The notes beneath the pieces are model-generated. The model was not told the origin of the DNA, searched no databases, and worked only from the letters and a program-made list of their open reading frames with translations. A stretch of DNA of 9,744 nucleotides from an uncultured Bacteroidales bacterium (GTDB taxonomy: Bacteria > Bacteroidota > Bacteroidia > Bacteroidales > FEN-979), in the NCBI GenBank assembly GCA_903928285.1, contig CAIYQH010000231.1, positions 1 through 9,744 on the forward strand. The letters run 5' to 3'. The first letter of the stretch is position 1. The number at the start of each line of letters is the position of its first letter. Both the position numbers and the translations under genes were made by a program. This document shows, piece after piece, positions 1-7,813 of the stretch.

Positions 1-1170
1 GATCCGCATGGTTCAGGGGCGTTACCGGTCAGAAAATATAAGGATCTTGCCGACCGGTACGGTTTTATCCTGATCGGTTCGAATAATTCAAAAAACGGGC
101 TTTCAACTGCCGCGATCAGAGATATCCTTGGTCCGATGTTCAGGGAGATCATTACCATATACCCCATCGATACCAACCGTATCTATATGGCTGGTTTCTC
201 GGGAGGTTCCAGGGTGGCAAGCACCGCCGCCCTTATGACACACCTCGTGAAGGGGGTCATTGGCTGCGGGGCAGGATTACCGGGGGATACAGACCCATCG
301 TTATTCAAGGCAGATTACTTTGGCATCGTGGGAACCGCCGATTTCAACATGAATGAGATGCTTCAGCTTGAGGAACCGATGACCAGGGCGGGAATCCGGC
401 ATTTTATCACCACCTTTCAAGGTCCCCATGCCTGGCCGCCGGTGGAAACCATGGAGCAGGGATTCCAGTGGATTACGCTCAATGCCATGCGGGACGGGAG
501 GCTTCCTGCCGACAAGGATTTGATCGGGAAGATCATGGACGGGTTCGGGAAACGGGTTGAAGATGCCGTGAAGGAAAACCAGCTGATTGCCGCAGCCGGC
601 TTTTGCCGCGAAGCAACAGCCTTTGCCGGACGGTTAACCACCTCTGACAGGTTTATTTCACAGCTGGCGGAAATTGAACAGCTTGCGGCGTATAAAAGTC
701 AGCTCTCCTATCGGACAGCCATACTGAAAAATGAAGCTGCCGAACAACAGTCCCTGGGGAAAGCCATCAGTACCATGGATCTGGCATGGTGGAAAAACAG
801 GATCAGCCTGATGGACAGCAGGCATATGAAGGGGAAAAATCCTGAAGATACGCTGATGAATGCGCGGCTGAAGGCCTTTTTGAGCCTGGTCTGTTACTCT
901 TATGCCAATGCCGCCATCATCCAGCAGCGGTACAGGGAGGCTGAAAAGTTTGTAACCCTTTATGAAACGGCCGATCCGCCGAATCCGGAAGCAAATTACA
1001 TGCATGCCATCCTGTTGGCCAGCAGCAGCGATGCGGCTGCAGCCATGGCCCAGCTTAAGGCTGCCATTTCAAAAGGATTTACGGATAAACAGCGGTTGAT
1101 ACAGCAGCCCGAGTTTCTGTCGCTAAAAAGCTCGCCGTCTTGGAATGAGATGCTGAATACTTTGAAATAA
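1..1170 (+). CDS. Alpha/beta-hydrolase (PHB depolymerase/esterase-like) with TPR-like C-terminal tail, 5' end missing
   Basis: The reading frame is open from base 1 and gives 389 visible residues, so the true start lies outside the window and the ATG at 136 is internal. Numbering from base 1, HGSG at residues 3-6 fits an oxyanion-hole motif. GFSGG carries the likely nucleophile Ser67 (codon 199-201), GTAD carries the likely acid Asp114, and GPHAWPP carries the likely His143. This order matches the catalytic triad of the esterase/PHB-depolymerase branch of alpha/beta hydrolases. Residues from about 165 onward are helical and not part of that fold. They end in a pattern (GFTDKQ..., PEF, L, SW, LL, residues 359-389) like the last repeat of many TPR proteins. 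The substrate cannot be read from the sequence; a carboxylic ester or peptide-like substrate is possible. No signal peptide can be judged because the N-terminus is missing. No neighbouring gene suggests a pathway. Confidence 0.85.
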   Translation, partial: DPHGSGALPVRKYKDLADRYGFILIGSNNSKNGLSTAAIRDILGPMFREIITIYPIDTNRIYMAGFSGGSRVASTAALMTHLVKGVIGCGAGLPGDTDPSLFKADYFGIVGTADFNMNEMLQLEEPMTRAGIRHFITTFQGPHAWPPVETMEQGFQWITLNAMRDGRLPADKDLIGKIMDGFGKRVEDAVKENQLIAAAGFCREATAFAGRLTTSDRFISQLAEIEQLAAYKSQLSYRTAILKNEAAEQQSLGKAISTMDLAWWKNRISLMDSRHMKGKNPEDTLMNARLKAFLSLVCYSYANAAIIQQRYREAEKFVTLYETADPPNPEANYMHAILLASSSDAAAAMAQLKAAISKGFTDKQRLIQQPEFLSLKSSPSWNEMLNTLK

Positions 1171-1217
1171 TACTACCTGATTAAGAGACTGTTTTAGATT
1201 CAAAACCTGATGAAAAA

Positions 1218-1302
1218 TAACCGCAATGACACAAAGGAGGCACAATGAACACAAAGAATTCCATTTTAGCCTTTGTGTAAATCATTGTGAGCTTTGTGGT
1301 TA
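1218..1302. repeat. Imperfect palindromic intergenic repeat with ACACAAAG arms
   Basis: ACACAAAG (1249-1256) pairs with CTTTGTGT (1271-1278). CACAATGA (1241-1248) pairs with TCATTGTG (1282-1289) after a three-base AAA bulge. Outer TAACCGCAATG (1218-1228) pairs with CTTTGTGGTTA (1292-1302) except for one G-T wobble and one mismatch. The left arm has 12 unpaired bases (1229-1240) that contain a second ACACAAAG (1229-1236). The loop is 14 bases. From memory, sequences of the type 'accacaaag-acacaaag' recur between genes in Bacteroidota and other environmental bacteria, so this may be a dispersed MITE-like element or its remnant. It has no T-tract after the stem, so a classical terminator is less likely. 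The rest of the 1171-1394 gap is AT-rich and holds no recognised gene. Confidence 0.65.
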
Positions 1303-1336
1303 AATTAATCGCATCGATTCTGTAAACAGGATTCTT

Positions 1337-1402
1337 ATGAAAACTACAAAATACACAACAGACGCTAACTTTTTGTTATTTATCACATGTATCAATGGAT
1401 GA
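1337..1402 (+). other. Possible 21-codon upstream ORF overlapping the dehydrogenase start
   Basis: An ATG at 1337 opens a frame that ends with TGA at 1400-1402, just past the ATG at 1395 of the dehydrogenase gene and in another frame. The peptide begins MKTTKYTTD and has a short hydrophobic end (FLLFITC). Such an overlap could couple translation of the two frames or form a leader peptide. The frame is short enough to occur by chance, and no ribosome binding site is seen before it. Confidence 0.15.
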
Positions 1403-4364
1403 CAACCTTTTTCAGGAAAAGATCAATACTTTCCGAGCAGGATTTGACGGGGATTTATTTACAGATAAAACCCAGCGGCTTCTTTACGCCACAGATGCTT
1501 CGGCCTATCGCGAAATCCCGCTGGGGGTGGCCCGGCCGAAAAGCAGTGCCGCCACTCAGCAACTGATCCGCTTTGCATGTGCTGAGAATTTCCCCCTGAT
1601 ACCCAGAACGGCAGGAACCTCCCTGGCCGGACAGGTGGTGGGTCATGGCCTGGTGGTGGATGTTTCGCGCTACATGACCCGCATCCTGGAACTTAATGTG
1701 AAAGAACACTGGGTTCGCGTTGAACCAGGCGTCATTCTTGATGAACTGAATCAAGTTGCAGAGAAACACGGGCTTTTCTTCGGCCCGGAGACCAGCACCT
1801 CGAGCAGGTGCATGATGGGGGGCATGGTCGGGAACAACTCGTGCGGCGCCCACTCCATCCTTTATGGCAGCACCCGCGACCATGTTATATCTGTGAAAGG
1901 GTTCCTGAGCGATGGTTCCGAAGTGGAGTTCAGCGACCTTACCCCGGATGAGTTCCGGGCGAAGCTTACCGGTGATTCGCTGGAAAACACGATTTACAGG
2001 CAGATCAGCAACATCCTGTCCGATCCTGCAAACCAGGAAAACATCCGCAGGGAATACCCCGACCCGGCGATGCACCGCCGGAATACGGGTTATGCAATCG
2101 ACCTGCTGCTTGAATCAGAACCCTTTGTTCAGTTAGATCCATCGCCGGAAGCCGCTCAGAAGCCACCCTTTAACTTCTGCAAGCTGATCGCAGGCTCAGA
2201 GGGAACACTTATGTTCATGACCGAAATCAAACTCAACCTCGTTCCCCTGCCCCCGAAAGAGAAGGCGCTGATCTGCGTACATTGCCATACGGTGGCCGAA
2301 TCGCTGAAGGCCAACCTGATTGCCCTGAAGTATGAACCGGGATCGGTGGAACTGATGGATAAGGCCATTATGGATTGTACCCGTGACAACATCACCCAGC
2401 GTCAGAACAGGTTTTTTATTAAAGGTGATCCCGGCGCCGTCCTGATCATCGAATTCGCCCGTGAGACAAGGCAGATGATCATGGATATCTATCGCGAGCT
2501 GGAGGAGGAGATGCGTTCAGCGGGACTGGGCTACCATTTTCCCATCGTCTTCCCGCCCGATGTCAAAAAGGTATGGGACCTGCGCAAGGCAGGTCTGGGG
2601 GTGCTCTCCAATTATCCCGGCGACCGCAAGCCGGTTCCCGTAACGGAGGACACCGCCGTGAACCCGGCCGTTCTACCTGAATATATAGCAGAATTCGGCC
2701 TCATGCTGGCCAGTCATGGGCTTAACTGTGTCTATTATGCCCATGCCGGTTCCGGAGAACTGCACCTGCGGCCGGTGCTGAATCTCAAAGACCCTGCCGA
2801 TGTGGAATTGTTTCACACCGTTGCCCTGGAAACAGCGAAACTGGTCAAAAAATTCAATGGTTCACTCTCGGGCGAACACGGCGATGGCCGTTTACGTGGC
2901 GAATTTATCCCCCTGATGCTGGGTGAGCAAAACTATGCCTTGCTGAAGGAGATTAAAGCGGTGTGGGATCCGCACAGGATCTTCAATCCCAATAAAATTA
3001 CCGACACACCCAGGATGAATTCCAGTTTGCGGTTTGAACCTGGCAAGCCCGTTCGCGACATCCCCACCGTATTTGATTTTTCGGGCAGTCACGGGATTCT
3101 CCGTGCCGCTGAACAGTGCAATGGTTCGGGCGACTGCCGCAACACAGTGATCACAGGCCGCTGGATGTGCCCCTCGTATATGGCTCTGAGGGATGAAACC
3201 ACCACCACCCGGGCCCGTGCCAATATCCTGCGCGAATTCCTGACCAATTCCCCGAAGGAAAATCCTTTTGATCACCAGGAGATTTACGAGGTGATGGACC
3301 TTTGCCTCTCCTGTAAAGCCTGTAAATCGGAGTGTCCCTCCAATGTCGATATCGCCAAACTCAAAGCCGAATTCCTGCAGCATTACTACGATGTCAACGG
3401 GATCCCCATACGCTCGCGCCTCATTGCCCATATCACCTCCGTTAATAAACTCGGCAGTTGGTTCCCCGTCCTCTTCAATTTTTTCCAGGAGAACCAGTTC
3501 CTGTCGGGCCTTACCAAAAGACTGCTGGGCTTTGCCCCTGAAAGGAACATACCCCTGCTTTATTCAACGACGCTGCGTGCATGGGCTGCCCGTCACCAGC
3601 AAAGTGGCAGGAACGAAGGGAAAGCCGGCAGGATGGTCTATCTTTTTGCCGATGAATTTTCCGACTACAACGATGTGGAGATCGGCATAAAAGCCATCAA
3701 ATTGCTGAATGCCTTCGGCTACAGGGTGGTTATTCCCGATCATAATGAAAGCGGCCGGACCTTCCTGTCGAAGGGATTGATCAGGAAAGCAAAAAAACTG
3801 GCCAATGAAAATGTTCTGAAGTTAAAGGAGCTGGTAACCGCTGAAACTCCCCTGGTAGGTATTGAACCCTCTGCAATCCTGACATTTCGCGATGAATATC
3901 CTGAATTGGTTGACCCGGCTTTAATGAATTCTGCAATTACTCTTTCAAAAAATGCCCTGATGTTCGATGAGTTTATCATGCAGCATTGCCAAAATGGTCA
4001 GGAACTACCCGCTTTATTTACGCCCGATGCCAGGGTTGTCAGGCTGCACGGACATTGCCATCAAAAAGCCCTGGCCTCCACAGGACCGACATTGAAAATG
4101 CTGTCCCTCCCCGTGAACTACCGGGTTGAGGAGATAAAATCGGGTTGCTGTGGTATGGCAGGAGCCTTCGGCTATGAAAAGGAACACTACGAAACCTCCA
4201 TGAAAGTAGGTGAGCTGGTGCTTTTCCCCGAAGTCAGGAAGGCTGCCGCAGAGGTGATCATTGCTGCTCCGGGTACTTCCTGCCGCCACCAGATCATGGA
4301 TGGAACAGGTAAAAAGGCGCTCCATCCGATCGAGGTGCTCTTTGATGCGCTTATCCAGCCATGA
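1395..4364 (+). CDS. FAD-linked and Fe-S dehydrogenase, YdiJ/GlcD-GlcF-type fusion (probable D-2-hydroxyacid dehydrogenase)
   Basis: This 989-residue protein joins a GlcD-like flavin half to a GlcF-like iron-sulfur half, the arrangement and size of YdiJ-type D-2-hydroxyglutarate/D-lactate dehydrogenases. A PCMH-type FAD domain spans about 45-285, with PRTAGTSLAGQ at 70-80 and a Gly/Asn-rich flavin loop at 130-155. The FAD-oxidase C-terminal domain (about 290-535) has H450 and H457 (HAGSGELH) and SGEHGDG at 492-498, matching the metal/substrate-binding motifs of D-2-hydroxyacid dehydrogenases. Cys575, 581 and 592 form an incomplete cluster motif, and Cys637, 640, 643 and 647 a complete CxxCxxCxxxCP 4Fe-4S motif. 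The CCG-type domain has HGHCHQK at 885-891 and GCCG at 917-920. No signal peptide is seen, so it is probably cytoplasmic or membrane-peripheral, passing electrons to a respiratory acceptor. The ATG at 1395 gives a full-length N-terminus. The exact substrate is inferred, not shown. Confidence 0.93.
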   Translation: MDDNLFQEKINTFRAGFDGDLFTDKTQRLLYATDASAYREIPLGVARPKSSAATQQLIRFACAENFPLIPRTAGTSLAGQVVGHGLVVDVSRYMTRILELNVKEHWVRVEPGVILDELNQVAEKHGLFFGPETSTSSRCMMGGMVGNNSCGAHSILYGSTRDHVISVKGFLSDGSEVEFSDLTPDEFRAKLTGDSLENTIYRQISNILSDPANQENIRREYPDPAMHRRNTGYAIDLLLESEPFVQLDPSPEAAQKPPFNFCKLIAGSEGTLMFMTEIKLNLVPLPPKEKALICVHCHTVAESLKANLIALKYEPGSVELMDKAIMDCTRDNITQRQNRFFIKGDPGAVLIIEFARETRQMIMDIYRELEEEMRSAGLGYHFPIVFPPDVKKVWDLRKAGLGVLSNYPGDRKPVPVTEDTAVNPAVLPEYIAEFGLMLASHGLNCVYYAHAGSGELHLRPVLNLKDPADVELFHTVALETAKLVKKFNGSLSGEHGDGRLRGEFIPLMLGEQNYALLKEIKAVWDPHRIFNPNKITDTPRMNSSLRFEPGKPVRDIPTVFDFSGSHGILRAAEQCNGSGDCRNTVITGRWMCPSYMALRDETTTTRARANILREFLTNSPKENPFDHQEIYEVMDLCLSCKACKSECPSNVDIAKLKAEFLQHYYDVNGIPIRSRLIAHITSVNKLGSWFPVLFNFFQENQFLSGLTKRLLGFAPERNIPLLYSTTLRAWAARHQQSGRNEGKAGRMVYLFADEFSDYNDVEIGIKAIKLLNAFGYRVVIPDHNESGRTFLSKGLIRKAKKLANENVLKLKELVTAETPLVGIEPSAILTFRDEYPELVDPALMNSAITLSKNALMFDEFIMQHCQNGQELPALFTPDARVVRLHGHCHQKALASTGPTLKMLSLPVNYRVEEIKSGCCGMAGAFGYEKEHYETSMKVGELVLFPEVRKAAAEVIIAAPGTSCRHQIMDGTGKKALHPIEVLFDALIQP

Positions 4365-4380
4365 ATTGGCGACCGGAGGA

Positions 4381-7242
4381 TCATTTACTGTCCTTAACAC
4401 AGCGGAAGCCCACGGTACCATTGCGGTCGAGGCCCGGCGCCATTAACAGCAGCATCTCGGGGTGATCAGCCGGCAGCGGCCCGCCCGTAACATACCAGAT
4501 GCTCTGTGTCGGATGGTAATAACTTCCTCCCCTGATGATGGTAAAGTAATAGCAGCCATTATCATAGGTATCACTGGTAAGCTGCCAAACATTCCCGGTC
4601 ATGTCCATGACCCCGAAAGGACTGGAGCCACCCGGGTATTGGTCAACCTGTGTAGCAAAATTCAGGTTGGCATTACACCTTGTTGAATCGGGATGGTCTC
4701 CCCAGGGATATTTCCTGCAATCGTTCCCCTGGGCGGCATACTGCCACTCCTGTTCGGTCGGCAGTCGCTTTCCTGCCCACCGGGCATAAGCAGCGGCATC
4801 ATCCGGACTGACATAAACCACTGGCATATTCTCCTGCCCGGGAGGGTGATTCCCATTAAACCAATGCTTCAGGTAATTTATAGTATCTACCGGTTTATAA
4901 GATGACTGATCAATGAATTTATTATACTGAGCGTTGGTCACGGGGGTGATATCCATAAAAAACCGGGGCATATCCAGGAGCACGGTATCTGAAAATTTCG
5001 GGAAAGGAATGAAGGGATCGAGGGTATTCGGGTCACGGACAGTATAAAACCTGAACCGGCCTGCCGGAATCTCTGCCATCCCGGGAGGGGCTGTGGAGGC
5101 CTTCGTCGTGCGGTGAACCGAACTGATCAGTTTCGGTAACGCGCTTGAAAGAGCATTACCGGCCACCCCTGCCAATCCGGGGGTAGGCAAATTTTCAGCC
5201 ACACCCTTCCCGGTTAAGATAACCCGTTCATCCAGTAATTCTGATTTTTCAAATAACTGAACCACGATTTTTCCAGGATTCTCCAGTAAAAGAGCCTGGT
5301 TAACAGTCAATTTCTTCAGGGCAGGATAGGAACATTGCCTGGAACCGTAGGTGGGATTTCCTGCTGTCACCACGATTTTATCTCCAACAGAGCAGGCAAC
5401 TGAAAAAGTCCTTTCTGAAACATGCACCTCCAGCAGTTCCGGAAGGATCGCAATGCAGCCGACATTCCCCTCCCTGCGGGAATTAAGCCATGAGGGTGGA
5501 AAAGGATCAACCGGGACATGTATGATGGTTTTTCCGTTTCGTATAACCGGAGTTACCTCCAGGTGGTTCCAGAGGTCGACAACATGATGGCCAGTACTAA
5601 TCATGTCTGTTTCGAACAGCTCCCCGTTGCATCCCTTCGGATTTGCACCGTAGACCGAGTAGACCACTTTGCCGACCCCTTCCCAGCGGTTCACATACAC
5701 CGAGTCGGTAAGGGTGGGGATCAGCGGGAAAAAATGATCATTATGAAATACTGAATTGTTTTCTCTCAGGATTTTGGTGGTTTTGCCCAGGTAGGCAAAT
5801 TCACCGGCCATCCATTCCGGCCGGCCCGGCCGCATGGTATTGATCTCCACGCCATAACCGTTGAAAAAGGCGATGGCCAGTTCGCGGTGCAGCCTGTCAT
5901 CAGCCAGCTGCAGCACCCTGAAGATAGCAAAATCAGGTTTGATGTATTTGTTCAGGTTCAGCGGCGGAGGCATGACAAGGGCATCATGAACCCGGCCGCT
6001 GACAATCCCCGGCATGTCTTTAGGCACTGCCATTCCTTCGCTGTACATGATGATCCCGGGTTTCACCCTGTCGGCTGCGGCCTGGAGCTCCCTGTCCGAT
6101 TCCCCCTTGGTGTCGAGTACCACGCCATCGGCGCTGGTTGCGCGAAGCAGATCCTCCATCCCTTTTAACTGATCCTCCTTCCGGGTGCCCTCATCCCAGG
6201 GGTTGAAGGAGATAAAATATTTTTTCCCGGCTTTATGGGTATAATCCACCTGGTTGCGCAATTCAGTAAGTCCCCCGGGCAGGTCGCGGTACATATCCCA
6301 TTGGTTTCGCTGATCCAGCCCGAGGCGTGGCCAAGTCGGCCACAGGGTAAAGATGTCGATCCCTCCTATCAGGCTGTCGTATTCATGGTAATGGTCGTAC
6401 CATGTATACCTTTTTTGGGCGTAGTCGTAATATTTTTTATCCCACGCAAACTGGAGCAACATGATATAGGTATTCCGCATCCAGCCAAGATCCTGACGTT
6501 CAAACAGGCTGTTGTCAAAAGACGGGAGGTCATAAAGCCATCTGTCTCTGAACATCATCTTCAAACCGTCATGCCATTCACCTGTATGGCAATCGATGTA
6601 AATGACGTATTCCGCCCAGCCCCCGGGCTTCAGCGACAGCCTCCACCGGTCGGCTTCGGTAAGAGTTTTATCGCGCTGGCCCCGGCGTGCGACGGCTGTC
6701 AGCGAAAGGGTATCACTAACCCGGTAATCGGCAAATCCCATGTGCCAGGCATTATCGGGAAGGAGCACGCCTACCGGGCCATATCCCGGCCTGTAAAGCC
6801 GCGAACGGCAAAGATACTGCGGCCATTCCCTTGACCCGGCCGCGGTGATGTATACCTTGCCGGCGTTCTCTCCCATCGGAACCAGGTTCTCAATCCTGTG
6901 AGAACTTTTACCCGTGTTCAGAAAATGGACAATGTACTTTCGCCCGGGGGCAAAGTGCCTTTCGGGGGTCGCCCAGCCTGAGATGCTGTCGGCAAGGATG
7001 AAAAAGAGGGTATCATTTACAAGTCTGGCATGGTTGCAGGAGGGATATAAAATACTGTCGGCAACAATGGAAAACAGCGGCTGGGGAGCCGGCAGCGGTA
7101 TTTCCCTTCCAGATGGTGTTGTGACAGCCTTTATTAAGAATGGGTTTCCTGGATCTGACGCCAGGCTGAGGATACTATCCTGCGCTGATAATCTTATTGT
7201 TATCAGGAGCAGAAGGAAGATCAGGCGGGGTGTTGAAGACAC
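4381..7242 (-). CDS. Secreted glycoside-hydrolase-like protein fused to an FGE-sulfatase (SUMF1-like) domain
   Basis: The 953-residue protein starts at a GTG (7240-7242); no in-frame ATG lies between it and the upstream gene, and it gives a good signal peptide (Arg6, hydrophobic 8-16, likely cut after SA at 19-20 before Gln21). Residues 21-230 look like beta-sandwich. Residues about 235-520 look like a TIM barrel, with strand-like stretches ending in WPTW (301-304), FNPWD (346-350), DGVVLDTKG (372-380), MYSEG (399-403) and GVEINT (464-469). Asp377 and Glu402 are candidate catalytic acids. A further beta domain (520-680) and a Pro/Ala/Ser-rich linker (685-720) follow. Residues 720-950 are an FGE-sulfatase domain: VTNAQY (768-773), KRLPTEQEWQYAA (825-837), PWG (846-848), MTGNVW (881-886), RGGS (904-907), GFRC (945-948). 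The cysteine pair of true formylglycine-generating enzymes is absent. It probably acts on or binds extracytoplasmic glycans; the GH family is not recognised. Confidence 0.8.
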   Translation of the reverse strand: MSSTPRLIFLLLLITIRLSAQDSILSLASDPGNPFLIKAVTTPSGREIPLPAPQPLFSIVADSILYPSCNHARLVNDTLFFILADSISGWATPERHFAPGRKYIVHFLNTGKSSHRIENLVPMGENAGKVYITAAGSREWPQYLCRSRLYRPGYGPVGVLLPDNAWHMGFADYRVSDTLSLTAVARRGQRDKTLTEADRWRLSLKPGGWAEYVIYIDCHTGEWHDGLKMMFRDRWLYDLPSFDNSLFERQDLGWMRNTYIMLLQFAWDKKYYDYAQKRYTWYDHYHEYDSLIGGIDIFTLWPTWPRLGLDQRNQWDMYRDLPGGLTELRNQVDYTHKAGKKYFISFNPWDEGTRKEDQLKGMEDLLRATSADGVVLDTKGESDRELQAAADRVKPGIIMYSEGMAVPKDMPGIVSGRVHDALVMPPPLNLNKYIKPDFAIFRVLQLADDRLHRELAIAFFNGYGVEINTMRPGRPEWMAGEFAYLGKTTKILRENNSVFHNDHFFPLIPTLTDSVYVNRWEGVGKVVYSVYGANPKGCNGELFETDMISTGHHVVDLWNHLEVTPVIRNGKTIIHVPVDPFPPSWLNSRREGNVGCIAILPELLEVHVSERTFSVACSVGDKIVVTAGNPTYGSRQCSYPALKKLTVNQALLLENPGKIVVQLFEKSELLDERVILTGKGVAENLPTPGLAGVAGNALSSALPKLISSVHRTTKASTAPPGMAEIPAGRFRFYTVRDPNTLDPFIPFPKFSDTVLLDMPRFFMDITPVTNAQYNKFIDQSSYKPVDTINYLKHWFNGNHPPGQENMPVVYVSPDDAAAYARWAGKRLPTEQEWQYAAQGNDCRKYPWGDHPDSTRCNANLNFATQVDQYPGGSSPFGVMDMTGNVWQLTSDTYDNGCYYFTIIRGGSYYHPTQSIWYVTGGPLPADHPEMLLLMAPGLDRNGTVGFRCVKDSK

Positions 7243-7320
7243 GGATGTCGGGGTTTTGGAGGGTGGTCGGCCGATGGGATTGCAGAGACTTTTTTGACCA
7301 CATTTGGCACAACAGCTATT

Positions 7321-7812
7321 TCAGAGTTTGCCGTAGAACAGGTCGCGCTGGGCGAAGGCATGTTCGTGTTCCAGGAGCCATTTTTTTCGCTGTAATCCTC
7401 CCCGGTAGCCAACCAGTTTCCCGGTTTGTCCGATGACGCGGTGACAGGGAACGATGATCGATACCGGGTTTTTCCCGTTGGCCCCGCCGATGGCACGCAA
7501 CGCATGAACATTCCCGGTTTGCCTGGCAAGTTCAAGATAGGTGGTGGTGGTTCCGTAGGGAATAGTCAGCAATTCCTGCCAGATTTTTTGCTGGAAGGGC
7601 GTGCCCTGCAGGTCGAGACGCAGGTCGAAGGAATGGCGGGTTCCGGAGAAATACTCTTCCAGCTGGTCAACGCACACCTTCAGGCACGAAGGGGTGCGGC
7701 CTACCTTAACTTTGAAATCGAGAAAATAGAGACTGTGGATCCCGGCATCGGAGCCCTCGATGTCGATATAACCGATGGGCGATTTCAGAAAAGTACGCTG
7801 AAACTGGCTCAT
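7321..7812 (-). CDS. ogt: Methylated-DNA-[protein]-cysteine S-methyltransferase (Ogt/AGT type)
   Basis: This protein repairs O6-alkylguanine by moving the alkyl group onto its own cysteine in a single-use reaction. With the start at 7812 it has 163 residues. The active site PCHRVIG contains the acceptor Cys123. The preceding NPVSIIV segment, the Arg106 'finger' in HALRAIG, the Asn112 hinge and Glu148 near the end (WLLEHE) all match the family, and TPFQQKIWQELLTIPYG is the usual start of the DNA-binding domain. A longer frame opens at 7848 but would overlap the upstream gene by 35 bases. The ATG at 7812 lies one base after that gene's TGA (7814-7816) and gives the usual length for a single-domain Ogt, so I prefer it. 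No AdaA-type regulatory domain is present. The tight spacing implies co-transcription with the membrane protein before it. The functional link to the neighbours is not evident. Confidence 0.95.
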   Translation of the reverse strand: MSQFQRTFLKSPIGYIDIEGSDAGIHSLYFLDFKVKVGRTPSCLKVCVDQLEEYFSGTRHSFDLRLDLQGTPFQQKIWQELLTIPYGTTTTYLELARQTGNVHALRAIGGANGKNPVSIIVPCHRVIGQTGKLVGYRGGLQRKKWLLEHEHAFAQRDLFYGKL

Positions 7813-7813
7813 C

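Noticed and set aside
1191..1206. GTTTT-AGATTC-AAAAC hairpin after the hydrolase as a terminator
   Set aside because: The stem is only five base pairs, mostly A-T, and no T-run follows.
1245..1280. A 11-residue frame starting at ATG 1245 with AAGGAGG (1234-1240) at good Shine-Dalgarno spacing
   Set aside because: It lies wholly inside the palindromic repeat and spans its loop, so its bases are explained by the repeat. The peptide has no recognisable feature, and the other genes here show no such ribosome binding sites.
1366..1373. TAACTTTT as a Bacteroidota -7 box (TAnnTTTG) for the dehydrogenase
   Set aside because: It misses the final G, and no TTTG-like -33 element sits at the right distance upstream.
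1455..2075. A 206-codon minus-strand frame opposite the dehydrogenase
   Set aside because: It is fully antisense to a well-supported FAD domain, and its translation has no recognisable domain or balanced protein composition.
4365..4380. A shared bidirectional terminator between the convergent genes
   Set aside because: The 16-base gap and its immediate flanks show no GC-rich hairpin with T-tracts.
6235..6834. A 199-codon plus-strand frame opposite the secreted protein
   Set aside because: It is antisense to the barrel-coding region and its translation matches no family I recognise; GC-rich third positions on the other strand explain the open frame.
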